Assembly (NCBI GenBank): GCA_963703385.1
Contig: OY969816.1
Location: 310,001 to 374,000, forward strand
Direction of reading: 5' to 3'
Length of the DNA: 64,000 bases
DNA from: Rhodoblastus sp963703385
GTDB lineage: Bacteria > Pseudomonadota > Alphaproteobacteria > Rhizobiales > Beijerinckiaceae
Below are positions 25,628-35,394 of this stretch, piece by piece. How positions within the stretch are numbered: position 1 is the stretch's first letter; the number at the start of each line of letters is the position of its first letter. The translations under genes and the position numbers were made by a program. The notes below the pieces were generated by a model. It searched no databases, was not told the origin of the DNA, and worked only from the letters and a program-made list of their open reading frames with translations.

Positions 25628-26236
25628 TTGAACGGCGGCTACGATGATGGATACCAGGCCTGCCCGTGCTTTTGGGGAGATAAGCCGGGGTCGCTGGTCG
25701 CCGAACTGCTCGCCGGACGGGACGTCGCGGGATGGCACGTCCTCGATCTTGGATGCGGCGAAGGCAAGAACGCGGCGGCTCTCGCTCGGGCAGGCGCGCA
25801 CGTCACGGCGATTGACTGCTCAGAGGTCGCCATCGCCCGTGGCCGGCAAAACTTCGGTAACTTGCCGATAAGATGGTTAGTCGACGATGCGGCCGGATTT
25901 CCCATACGACCGGCTGGCTACGATCTCGTGGTGATGTACGGATTGCTTCATTGTCTTCCGAGCGCCGGGCACATCTCCGACCTGATCGAGAAAGTTTGCG
26001 CGGCAACGCGCAGGTCGGGCCTTCATCTTCTGGTCGCCTTCAATGACCGGGATCAGGATCTCGAGCGAGCCCACCCCGGTTTCAGTCCGACGCTCGTCTC
26101 GCATAAATTTTACATGGACGCTTATGCCGGTCAGCGGATAGTGCATGCCACGGACACCATCTTGCGAGAGGCCCATCCCCATAACGAGATCGCCCACCAT
26201 CACTCGATGACAAAACTCGTGGCGGAAATACAATGA
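25628..26236 (+). CDS. TehB/TPMT-like small-molecule methyltransferase
   Basis: A 202-residue class I SAM methyltransferase starting with TTG (25628) behind GAGAGG. Motif I is VLDLGCGEGKNAAALA at about 38-53, motif II follows (HVTAIDCSEVAI), and motif IV/post-I is YDLVVMYGLLHCL. This is the pattern of the TehB/thiopurine methyltransferase group, which modifies small molecules rather than nucleic acids or proteins. The stop overlaps the SIR2 start as ATGA, so the two proteins are made together. In this setting I infer it may methylate a nucleotide that the HAM1-SIR2 pair detects; that is a hypothesis. Confidence 0.85.
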   Translation: MNGGYDDGYQACPCFWGDKPGSLVAELLAGRDVAGWHVLDLGCGEGKNAAALARAGAHVTAIDCSEVAIARGRQNFGNLPIRWLVDDAAGFPIRPAGYDLVVMYGLLHCLPSAGHISDLIEKVCAATRRSGLHLLVAFNDRDQDLERAHPGFSPTLVSHKFYMDAYAGQRIVHATDTILREAHPHNEIAHHHSMTKLVAEIQ

Positions 26237-27072
26237 CAGACATCTGCCCAATCGATTTGAGGCGCTTATATCGCGACAATCGTGTCATCCCTTTCATCGG
26301 CGCTGGGGCCTCAATGGCGGTCACATGGTCGCGAAATGGGGAGACGCAGCGTGGCCCATCATGGGCCGAACTTGTCGATCATGCCTGCCACAGCTTGGGT
26401 ATCGACGAGCCCGCACTGCTGCGCCTGCGAGGCACCGATCTACAGATCCTCGAGTATTTTCGGGCACTGAAAGGCGGCTTTGCCGAGCTGACTAATTGGC
26501 TGTCCACCGAGTTTGTCCATGCTGACGATAGCGATATACTCGCCTGCCCGATCCATCAAGCGTTGGTCCGGCTCGAACAGTGCCGGATTTTCTACACGAC
26601 GAACTACGACAATTTCATCGAGCGAGCGCTGCGTGCACATGGCCGTGAGACGCAGGTCACGTCGTCAGAGTTGAACATCAATCATCGACGCACTTGTGAC
26701 GAAATAGTGAAATTCCATGGCGACTTCAATGATCCGGACAATATGGTTCTTTCGGAATCACAATATTTGACCCGGATGAAGTTTGAAAACCCGATGGATT
26801 TCAAACTTCGGTCGGACATTCTCGGAAGAGCCGTTCTCTTCATCGGCTACAGTTTTCGCGATCCTAACGTTAACTACCTGTTTCATATCGTCAATCGATT
26901 ATTCAACGCTTTACCAGACTCTTATTCGGGCCGACGGGCTTACATTGCTTTGCCGGAGCCCTCGGAGTTCGAGCGAAGGTTGTTCCACAAGCGGAACATC
27001 GAGGTAATCGCGCTTCCGTCGGTCGATCGGGCTGCATCGGTCGCACGACTGCTTGACGAGATGAGGAGTTGA
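26233..27072 (+). CDS. SIR2-family NADase-like protein
   Basis: A 279-residue SIR2_2 protein. The NAD-binding loop VIPFIGAGAS is at 18-27, TTNYD at 122-126 (the Asn-containing motif), the catalytic histidine H162 in KFHGDF, and GYSFRDPN at 205-212. It has no zinc-binding cysteines, as in defence SIR2 proteins that hydrolyse NAD+ (ThsA, DSR, KomC) rather than deacetylate. The whole protein is the SIR2 domain, with no fused sensor, so activation must come from a partner, presumably the HAM1-like protein whose gene follows one base later. Confidence 0.92.
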   Translation: MTDICPIDLRRLYRDNRVIPFIGAGASMAVTWSRNGETQRGPSWAELVDHACHSLGIDEPALLRLRGTDLQILEYFRALKGGFAELTNWLSTEFVHADDSDILACPIHQALVRLEQCRIFYTTNYDNFIERALRAHGRETQVTSSELNINHRRTCDEIVKFHGDFNDPDNMVLSESQYLTRMKFENPMDFKLRSDILGRAVLFIGYSFRDPNVNYLFHIVNRLFNALPDSYSGRRAYIALPEPSEFERRLFHKRNIEVIALPSVDRAASVARLLDEMRS

Positions 27073-27073
27073 G

Positions 27074-27703
27074 ATGGTGGCTAAGCCGAAGCTCGTCTAC
27101 TGCTCTTGGAGCAAATGGAAGATGGAGGAGTGGGGGGTAGCTCGTCATTTTGATTATGAGCCTGGTATAACGATAGATAGCCTAATAGAATTTGAATTTC
27201 GTGAAGTTAAGACGAAAGAACCGCTGCTTAGAAGTCTAGAAGAAATGGTTCGGGAGAAAGCCATTTCCGCCTATAAGGCTACACTGGTTCCATGTGTGGT
27301 TGAGCATGCCGGTTTGGTTCTCGATGGCTACGAAGAGGCGAGCTATCCTGGCGGGCTTACGCAGCCGATGTGGGACGCGCTCGGCGCTGAGAAGTTCGTC
27401 GCTAGTTGTTCAGTGTTGAGCCAACAGGCCGTCGCGCGAGCGGTCATCGGCTATTGCGACGGTGCCGAACTCCGGACATTTGTTGGAGAGACGCACGGTA
27501 CTCTACGGGCTAGCCCGGCGGGAACTCGTGACTTCTACTGGGATCCCATCTTCTGTCCCGATGGCTTCGGCGGAAAGACGTATGCTGAGATAGCAGACCG
27601 AGATCTCGCCGAAAAGCTCAGTGTGTCCCAGTCGATCAAAGCGGTGCGGAAACTCGTGGATTATTGCAAGGACCGAAGCCCGGTTCTATTCCCGGGACTC
27701 TAG
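27074..27703 (+). CDS. HAM1/ITPase-like protein with altered active site
   Basis: A 209-residue member of the non-canonical purine NTP pyrophosphatase fold. Recognisable landmarks are EKAISAYKA at 61-69 (the ExxxxxxKA helix), PGGLTQPMWDALGAEKF at 92-108, FVGETHGTL at 136-144 and FYWDPIFCPDGFGGKTYAEI at 154-173. Key positions differ from RdgB/ITPA: the N-terminal nucleotide loop is CSWSKWKMEE instead of SxNxxK, the DDSG catalytic pair is EHAG (77-80), and the SHR specificity motif is SQS (185-187). It may therefore bind rather than destroy a modified nucleotide. The gene is one base after SIR2, and its 3' end overlaps the convergent kinase-fusion gene by 18 bases. Confidence 0.85.
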   Translation: MVAKPKLVYCSWSKWKMEEWGVARHFDYEPGITIDSLIEFEFREVKTKEPLLRSLEEMVREKAISAYKATLVPCVVEHAGLVLDGYEEASYPGGLTQPMWDALGAEKFVASCSVLSQQAVARAVIGYCDGAELRTFVGETHGTLRASPAGTRDFYWDPIFCPDGFGGKTYAEIADRDLAEKLSVSQSIKAVRKLVDYCKDRSPVLFPGL

Positions 27704-29377
27704 GACGATTTGGCTAGCAAGTTTTTCTAATAATCGCCGCAGAGCGTCCATGCCGAGAAAATTATAAATGTAAGTGTGAGCTGAACGGCCAAGCATTGTA
27801 AGATCCGCTTCCACGGGCGCGTCGTAGACTTTCAAGAAAGTCCGATAGGTAAACTCTAGTGCCCCGGGGCCTTCGCGAAGGCGGTACATCTCGTAAGCAA
27901 TATCCGGGGGCGTGTGCACATACAAGAGTGCTGTCTGACCCCCGAGTTGAGCGCTGAGCGCATTATATGTCTCCGGTTGGCGGATGCCGTCGATCACCAA
28001 ACGGTCACCTTGAACTTCACTGACGACCTTTGCGAGGTGCTGTGCGAGCCGCTCAGGCCCGGTAGGAGAACGAATGAATTGTTCCGCCCGGTGCTGAAAT
28101 TCTTCGCGCCCGATCTCTTGAATTGAGGGCGCACCCATGAGACGTTGAAGTTCGACGCCCGAGCTAATAACGGCGGCGTTCAATCGCCGAGCCAAGAAGT
28201 GACTAATTTCCGACTTGCCGGAGCCAACTCTGCCCGCAACCACCAGAGTGCGCGCTCGCCGCGTCGTCCGCAGGTTGAGATGTTTGATGACAGGTTCGGA
28301 AACGACGTTGGATGAATAGAAACGTCGAAGACACAGCTGCGACCAGTACTCGTATTCTGTAATGTCGATACGGCTCTTTGTTAGGTCTATCCAATTCAAC
28401 GTTTTTAATGAGGATTCGCCTTTTTCGATCGACTGGCCGATCTGCCAGTCGGTGATCCAGGCCCTATAAACGACCGCAAGATGACGGCGCCCAACCTCAG
28501 ACGAGTTGTCGTTCAGGACGCCAAGGCACTCCAAAGGTGCACCACGGAATAACGAAGCGCTGGCGTAGGATAGACTTACTTTGCGCGCCTTTACCAGCCC
28601 GAACGCCAATTCCTCACTGAGTTCCCGGCGCGCGCAAGTCTCCAGTCCGCGATCAATGCTTGAGAAGATGTCATTGTCGGCGGCGCTCACGTGGCCGCCG
28701 AACCCGATGCACTTCGCGCCCCTGAGGAATTCTGCAGCGCGGCTGAGAAAAGATCTTCGAAAGGAAAGAAGTCGATGTCCGCATTGAACAAGGACATACG
28801 TTATGAATTGCTTTGCGTCATTTCTGTTTTCGGCTTGCGTGCGATCAACATATAGAGTGTGATTTAATAGCCGTGGCAGTACGGCCTCGAAATCACCGTC
28901 AATCCCTTGGAATGTCAGGATCTTCTCAAAAGCACGCTCTGGAGTACAGAGTACTTCCTCGGTAGGAAGTCTGAGCTTGCGTGACTCCGCGATGTATTCG
29001 GCGATCGGGTTAGGGCCTCCTTTGGACTGCTGGAGGACGTGATTCGCCGCGGCAATGTGATCTCGCAGAAGAAATCGCCCCCGCGCGACGCGCATGAAGC
29101 GGGATGATTCCCGCAGGTGCTTTATATCTAGGCTCAGCCGTGCCTGCATTGACTTCTCGGGCGTCCGGCCCAAGACGTGGTCGCCAAAGAGACCACGCTC
29201 GACTCCGCATTCAACGATCTCACGCGAGCTCAGCGGCGAGCGCGCTGCAGCAAGGACTGCCTCTGCCACGCGCAAATAGGTCTGGGTCGACTGCTTGCCG
29301 TCTTGAACGTCTTCGCCAATCAATGCCGGTTTCACCCTGCGCCAGCGAGGAACCTCGCAAGCGACATTAGCGCGCAT
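27686..29377 (-). CDS. HARE-HTH + Nudix + P-loop nucleotide kinase fusion protein
   Basis: A 563-residue three-domain protein. Residues 31-106 form a HARE-type winged helix (TYLRVAEAVLAAARSPLSSREIVECGVERGL...RFMRVARGRFLL), a domain often attached to nucleases and nucleotide-modification enzymes. Residues 195-330 are a Nudix hydrolase with box residues RELSEE (251-256) and an upstream GFGGHV. Residues 377-550 are a P-loop kinase (GRVGSGKS at 382-389, VIDGIRQP at 461-468) like dephospho-CoA or deoxynucleotide kinases. The arrangement suggests processing of a nucleotide and perhaps DNA sensing. It is convergent with the SIR2-HAM1 operon. The N-terminal 28 residues are poorly supported, and the start is uncertain. 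Confidence 0.8.
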   Translation of the reverse strand: MRANVACEVPRWRRVKPALIGEDVQDGKQSTQTYLRVAEAVLAAARSPLSSREIVECGVERGLFGDHVLGRTPEKSMQARLSLDIKHLRESSRFMRVARGRFLLRDHIAAANHVLQQSKGGPNPIAEYIAESRKLRLPTEEVLCTPERAFEKILTFQGIDGDFEAVLPRLLNHTLYVDRTQAENRNDAKQFITYVLVQCGHRLLSFRRSFLSRAAEFLRGAKCIGFGGHVSAADNDIFSSIDRGLETCARRELSEELAFGLVKARKVSLSYASASLFRGAPLECLGVLNDNSSEVGRRHLAVVYRAWITDWQIGQSIEKGESSLKTLNWIDLTKSRIDITEYEYWSQLCLRRFYSSNVVSEPVIKHLNLRTTRRARTLVVAGRVGSGKSEISHFLARRLNAAVISSGVELQRLMGAPSIQEIGREEFQHRAEQFIRSPTGPERLAQHLAKVVSEVQGDRLVIDGIRQPETYNALSAQLGGQTALLYVHTPPDIAYEMYRLREGPGALEFTYRTFLKVYDAPVEADLTMLGRSAHTYIYNFLGMDALRRLLEKLASQIVLESRE

Positions 29378-29753
29378 TTGCTCGGGCTACATCCCCGATT
29401 TCGACAAACGAAGACGAGCCATGCAACGCTTCCACCGTTCCGACGCCGAGCTGTTTTTCAACTGCGTTGCGCGTTGCGGGCCCAACGTGTCGCCGGAACG
29501 GCGGGTTCGCACGATTTTGCGGTCGTTCGTGCGACGATGCCGAGCGACGGCGTGGGGTCGACTCCAGCAGCCAGGGCGAGCGACGCCCCCTGCCGCCATC
29601 AGCTGAGGACGCTCGGCGCCTTTCGCCTGCTCAAGCCGGCGCTGCGCTTGGGTCGCTAACGCTTCCCTATTGTCTGGCGGCGCGCCTCCAAGTCGCTACA
29701 TTGATGTCCGCCAAAAGCTCCGCCTCGGAGGGATATGCACCGCCGGCGGTCAT
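29378..29753. other. Gene-free stretch between kinase fusion and DUF2274
   Basis: About 375 bases. Several overlapping short frames are open on both strands because of high GC, but none has a ribosome-binding site, a motif or plausible composition. The promoter of the kinase-fusion gene should lie in 29380-29500. Confidence 0.4.
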
Positions 29754-29975
29754 TCACGACGATTCTTTCCTCGCCCTGGCGAATCCCCGGTCAGTGGCGA
29801 TGAAGCGCTCCAGCATGGGCACGATCAGCTTGATCGGATCGGCGGGCGGCTGTTTCGCTTCGCGGCCGAGAATTTCGGCATAGGCGACGAGGTCGCGATG
29901 GAGGGCGGCGGGCAGCTCGATCGCCACTTTGACGGGTTTGTTGTCGGCAATGGGCGGCAGTTTCAACTTCGCCAT
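29754..29975 (-). CDS. DUF2274 domain protein of the trb cluster
   Basis: A 73-residue protein: KLKLPPIADNKPVKVAIELPAALHRDLVAYAEIL, then PPADPIKLIVPMLERFIATDRGFARARK. It looks like a ribbon-helix-helix-type small protein. It always follows trbI in this class of conjugative element; its role is unknown. The ATG at 29975 has GGAGG at proper spacing and lies one base after the trbI stop. A truncated second copy lies at 24207-24365. Confidence 0.93.
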   Translation of the reverse strand: MAKLKLPPIADNKPVKVAIELPAALHRDLVAYAEILGREAKQPPADPIKLIVPMLERFIATDRGFARARKESS

Positions 29976-29976
29976 G

Positions 29977-31223
29977 TCAACCTCCGTAAGCTTCGAGCAC
30001 GAGATCCCGCGTGGCAATCACGCGAACGGGGAAGCCCGGCCGGATCGTCAGCGTCGGCGCGATATTGAGCTGGCGGCTCACGATCTGCTCACCGGTCTGA
30101 CTGATGCCGGTCGAGGCGCCAGACCGGATCGCCTGCACCAGATTGTTCTCGTTCTGGCTGGTTCCGGCTTCCGCTCCGACGCTGAGGATGGTGGAGAGAA
30201 CGGCCGCCTTGAAGAGGTCGCCCCAATGATAGTCGACGCCATCCTCCAGCCCGGCATATCCTTCGGCGTCGGCTCCCGGCTGACGTTCCAGCACGATGGA
30301 GCGGCCGTTGGGGAATATCAGACGGTTCCAGACCAGGAGAATGCGCCGCTGGCCAAAGCCAACGCCATTGTCATACTGGCCGATGATCCGAGCGCCCTGG
30401 GGGATGAGCAAAATCTTTCCCGTCGGGCTGTCGTAGATATTTTCCGTCACCTGGGCCGTGATTTGCCCCGGCAGGTCGGAGCGGATGCCGGTGATCAGCG
30501 CCGCCGGGATGACAGCGCCAGCCTGAAGCACATTGGCCGACGCGGGCGCCGCGACGCGATCGGGCGAGACGGTGCGCTTGTCCGGCGTCTGATTGAGAAA
30601 GGCGAGCTGGCGGTCCTGCGCCGAGGGCGTCGAGGGCTGCGGCGCCAGACCGAGGCTGGCGAGATCGGTCTGTGGGATTGTGGTGGCGGTCGCAGGCGTC
30701 GGGTTGCTTGCTGGCCGCGTCTGCGTGGCCGAGAAGAGGCGCGCGGTTCGCGCGGACTCGGTTTCCTGAAGGCGGCGCTGCTCTTCCTGGCTGACGCCCG
30801 GATTGGGCATGGCCATGGGCGGCGTGGGCACGGCTTGGCCGGCATTTTGCGCATTGAGAATCGGGCGGCCGAGATCGCCGGGCAGAGGTGGGCCGAGCTT
30901 CGGCGCGCCGGAATAATCCTTCGGCAGATTGGCGAGGCCGTCCGGCGTCGTGCGGTTAACGGTGGAATAGAGTTCCTGGCCCTGATTGCCGCCATGGCTG
31001 GTCTGAAGCGCATAGATCAGCGCGCCGCCAAGACCCACGCTCGTCACCAGCGCGATCCCGGCGAGCGCGTTGCGCGACAGCCGGGTGACGCGCGGCGGCT
31101 CCGGGCGCAACCGCATGGCCGGGGCTGGCTCGCCGGTCAGCGGCCGGGCGTCATCCTCAGCTTCCGGCTGACGGGGAGGCTCTGGCTTTTTCCGCTCTTC
31201 CTTTTCGGGATCGAGTTCGCTGC

Positions 31224-31227
<4 letters not shown>
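29977..31227 (-). CDS. trbI: Conjugal transfer protein TrbI (VirB10-like)
   Basis: A 416-residue T4SS core-complex protein. One membrane helix (ALAGIALVTSVGLGGALIYAL) follows a cytoplasmic proline-rich head, and the TrbI/VirB10 domain fills the C-terminal half (VLQAGAVIPAALITGIRSDLPGQI, ILLIPQGARIIGQYD, LVWNRLIFPNGRSI, VIATRDLVLEAY). The start is the GTG at 31227, overlapping the trbG stop as GTGA. The open frame upstream to 31479 lies inside trbG and is not coding. Confidence 0.95.
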
Positions 31228-32311
<1,084 letters not shown>

Positions 32312-32315
<4 letters not shown>

Positions 32316-32995
32316 TGTCCAAGCTCCTTCGACCAGTTGATGGCGTTGATGTAGATTCCGAGCGGGTTCTTCCTCAGCGTGTCGGCGTCGTGGGGCGGCT
32401 GCACGGCGACGGTGAGGATGGCGGTCCAGCGTTCGGTGGAGCTGAGCGAACCGTCCTGATAGCGGCGCTCGATCCAGGCGACGCGGAAGCTCGACGGCGA
32501 GGCGCGGATGACGCTGGAGATTTCGACGGCGATCTGGATCCTGCCGACATTGGCGAAAGGATCGTTCGAGCGGGCATAGTCGTTGAGCGCCAGCGCGCCG
32601 CCCTGCGTGGTGAAGTCATAGGCGCGCAGCCAGTTCTGCCGCACGATGATCGGATCGGCGGGAATGCCGCGCACCTCCTCGATGAAGCGCGCGAGGTAGA
32701 AGGCGATCTGCGGATCGCCCGGCTGATAGTCGGCGGTCGCAGGCGCCACGGCCTGCGCCGCGCCGAGCTTGTCGACCTGCACCACCCATGGGACAATCGA
32801 GCCGTTGGCGGATTGCCAGACCAGCGCGGCGGAAAGGCCCGCCGACAGGACAAGCGAGCCGAAGGCCATCAGCCGCCAGTTCTTGGCCTGCACGCGGGCG
32901 GAACCGATGCGCTCATCCCAGACCTGCGCCGCGCGCTGATAGGGCGTCTCTGGCTGCGGTGATTTGCCGTAATGGGTGGATGGTCGTTTGAACAT
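32312..32995 (-). CDS. trbF: Conjugal transfer protein TrbF (VirB8-like)
   Basis: A 227-residue inner-membrane protein: cytoplasmic head, one membrane helix at about 42-62 (LMAFGSLVLSAGLSAALVW), and a periplasmic NTF2-like VirB8 domain (IAFYLARFIEEVRGIPADPIIVRQNWLRAYDF, WTAILTVAVQPP). I use the ATG at 32995; a TTG two codons earlier is possible. Confidence 0.94.
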
Positions 32996-32997
32996 GG

Positions 32998-34356
32998 TCA
33001 ATCACTTTCAGAAAGGTTGACGGAAGAACCGCCGCCATGGCTGTCGCCGCTGCGCACGGCATGGGCGGCGGTCTGAACGCCGTGGGTCATCGCTTGAGAG
33101 CGCTTCATGCGCTGCGCCCAGGCGGGCGGTCCGTCAGTGGCGGGCGGGGAGGATTCCGCGGGCGCGGCGGCTCCGGCCTCGCCAACGGCGCCGCCAGCGA
33201 CGGAACCACCCGTGCTCTCGAAAGCCGTGCGGCTGCCAGCCTGAAAGCTGGATTTGAGGCTGTCGGCGGCCCCGGATGCCGCGCGTTTCAGGGGCGAGAT
33301 GGCGGCTTGCGCGCCGGCGTTGGCGACCCCGCCAAGGCCCGAGACGACGCCCGATGCGCCGGAATTACCGGCAGCGCCGAGGCTGTAGGCCGTGGAAGCC
33401 CCGCCCGCGAGCGCCGCCCCGCCACGGGCGGCTGCGGCTGCGCCACCCGCGAGCGCCGCGCCACCAGAGGCGACCGCCCCGACGGCAGCCGCGCCGGCAG
33501 CGACCATGCCGCCGGCGGCGAGCCCGGTTCCAATCGCCGCGCCGGCGCCAAGCTGCGGACCGCCGGAGACGAGGCCGTTGGCGATCCCGGGACCGAAGAT
33601 GCCGAGGCCGAGCAGCGACAGTGCGGCAAGCACGATCGCCATGGCCTGATCGATGGTCGGCGTCGCGCCGCCGAAGCCTGCGGTGAACTGCGAGAACAGG
33701 GTCGAGCCGATGCCGATGATGACGGCGAGCACCAGCACCTTGATGCCGGAAGAGATGACATTGCCCAACACGCGCTCGGCCATGAAGGCGCTCTTGCCGA
33801 ACAGGCCGAAGGGGATGAGCACGAAGCCGGCGAGCGTCGTCAGCTTGAACTCGATCAGGGTGACGAAGAGCTGGATGGCGAGGATGAAGAAGGCGAGCAG
33901 CACCAGCGCCCAGGCGAACAGCATGCAGGCGATCTGGATGAAGTTCTCGAAGAACGAGACATAGCCCATCAGGTTCGAGATCGCGTTGAGCAGCGGGCGG
34001 CTTGCGTCGAGCCCGGTCTGGGCGACCTTGCCGGGCTGTAACAATTGCGCCGTGGTGAAGCCCGTGCCCGACGCTTTCAGACCGAGCCCGGCAAAGCTGT
34101 CGAAGATGATCTTGGCGAGGTTGTTCCAGTTGGAGATGAGATAGGCGAAGACGCCGACGAACAGCGTTTTCTTGACGAGGCGCGCCATGATGTCCTCGTC
34201 GGCGCCCCAGCTCCAGAACAGCGCGGCGAGCGTAACATCGATGACGATGAGCGTGGTGGCGATGAAACCGACCTCGCCTCCCAGAAGTCCGAAGCCGCTG
34301 TCGATGTAACTGGTGAAGACGCCGAGGAATTGGTCGATGACGCCGGTGTTGCCCAT
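32998..34356 (-). CDS. trbL: Conjugal transfer protein TrbL (VirB6-like)
   Basis: A 452-residue polytopic protein. Residues 1-270 contain six or more membrane helices (GEVGFIATTLIVIDVTLAALFWSW, FIQIACMLFAWALVLLAFFILAIQLF and others). The region 270-452 is a low-complexity Ala/Gly/Ser-rich tail. This is the standard TrbL design, forming the inner-membrane channel. The start at 34356 follows trbK by two bases. Confidence 0.95.
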   Translation of the reverse strand: MGNTGVIDQFLGVFTSYIDSGFGLLGGEVGFIATTLIVIDVTLAALFWSWGADEDIMARLVKKTLFVGVFAYLISNWNNLAKIIFDSFAGLGLKASGTGFTTAQLLQPGKVAQTGLDASRPLLNAISNLMGYVSFFENFIQIACMLFAWALVLLAFFILAIQLFVTLIEFKLTTLAGFVLIPFGLFGKSAFMAERVLGNVISSGIKVLVLAVIIGIGSTLFSQFTAGFGGATPTIDQAMAIVLAALSLLGLGIFGPGIANGLVSGGPQLGAGAAIGTGLAAGGMVAAGAAAVGAVASGGAALAGGAAAAARGGAALAGGASTAYSLGAAGNSGASGVVSGLGGVANAGAQAAISPLKRAASGAADSLKSSFQAGSRTAFESTGGSVAGGAVGEAGAAAPAESSPPATDGPPAWAQRMKRSQAMTHGVQTAAHAVRSGDSHGGGSSVNLSESD

Positions 34357-34358
34357 TC

Positions 34359-34616
34359 TCAGCGCTCCTCACCCAGAAAGCGGCGGCGATTTTTGGCCCA
34401 GGCGGCCAAACAGTCGGGATCGCGCTCGCCCGCTTCGCCCAGCGCGCTGCACCGGCCGAGTTCACGACTCAAAGGATCCTCGCTGGCGGCGATCACCTGG
34501 GCGGCGGCGAAGGCTGCCGGCGCATCGGGCTTGCGCGCGCCGTCGATCACCGCTGCGGTGATGGCGATGGCGACGAACACCACGGCGCCGATGCGCGCCA
34601 GAGTTTTGGTTTCCAC
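34359..34616 (-). CDS. trbK: TrbK-alt putative entry-exclusion protein
   Basis: An 85-residue small protein with an N-terminal membrane helix (LARIGAVVFVAIAITAAVI) and a short soluble part with a conserved pair of cysteines (GRCSALGEAGERDPDCLAAWAKNRRRF), the pattern called TrbK-alt. The GTG start at 34616 has GAGGCGG upstream. It probably limits uptake of the same element by the host. Confidence 0.9.
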   Translation of the reverse strand: METKTLARIGAVVFVAIAITAAVIDGARKPDAPAAFAAAQVIAASEDPLSRELGRCSALGEAGERDPDCLAAWAKNRRRFLGEER

Positions 34617-34626
34617 CGGCGCCGCC

Positions 34627-35394
34627 TCAGTTGCCAAAGTGGAACATCTGCGCATTGCCGGGCTGATAGCCGGCGCCGGGAGTCAGAAACGTCTGGCGCT
34701 GGGCCTGGCCTTGCGCGGCGGCGGCCGAGCGTTCGGCGTCGCGCAGCGCTTCGCCCCTGCCATTGGCGGCGACAACCGCGGTCAGATCGGCGATCTGCTG
34801 CGCGGCGAGCGCCACCAGCTGATTGCCGGCCTGCGTCGCCTGCAATGCGCCAGTCGCGTTCTGGCTGGCGTTGACCAGCACCGACATTTGCGCGGAATTC
34901 GTGCCGAGATTAGAGACGACGGTGGCCTGCGTCTTCATCGCGTCCTGGAGCCCTGCGAGTGTGTTCTGCCAGCGAGCCTGCGCATTGGCGACGAGCTGGG
35001 CGTTCGCGCCCGACATCGAGGCGGTCGAATATTGGCTCTGGAACGCCGTGTTGATCGCCTGAGTGTTGTAGGTGATGTTCTGGGCCTGGGCGAGCAGGGT
35101 CTGCGTGCGCTGGAGCGACTGCTCGATCTGGTTGAGCGAGGAAGTAGGCAGGCTCGCAAGGTTGCGGGCCTGATTGATCAGCATCTGCGTCTGGTTTTGC
35201 AGCGACGTGATCTGATTGGTGATCTGCTGGAGGCTGCGCGCGGCGGTCAGCACGTTCTGCGCATAGTTCGAGGGATCGAATACGACCCATTGGGCATGTG
35301 CGGGCGTCGCCAGCATCGGCGCGACCGCCATGGGCGCGGCGAGCAGCGCGAGAGCGAGACGCCGGGCGCGGATGCGGGAACGGATATGGATCAT
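34627..35394 (-). CDS. trbJ: Conjugal transfer protein TrbJ (VirB5-like)
   Basis: A 255-residue exported protein: signal peptide (RRLALALLAAPMAVAPMLATPAHA), then WVVFDPSNYAQNVLTAARSLQQITNQI and a long helical Gln/Asn-rich middle, as in TrbJ/VirB5 pilus-tip proteins. The start at 35394 overlaps the trbE stop as ATGA. The open frame continuing upstream to 36648 is a shadow of trbE. Confidence 0.95.
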   Translation of the reverse strand: MIHIRSRIRARRLALALLAAPMAVAPMLATPAHAQWVVFDPSNYAQNVLTAARSLQQITNQITSLQNQTQMLINQARNLASLPTSSLNQIEQSLQRTQTLLAQAQNITYNTQAINTAFQSQYSTASMSGANAQLVANAQARWQNTLAGLQDAMKTQATVVSNLGTNSAQMSVLVNASQNATGALQATQAGNQLVALAAQQIADLTAVVAANGRGEALRDAERSAAAAQGQAQRQTFLTPGAGYQPGNAQMFHFGN

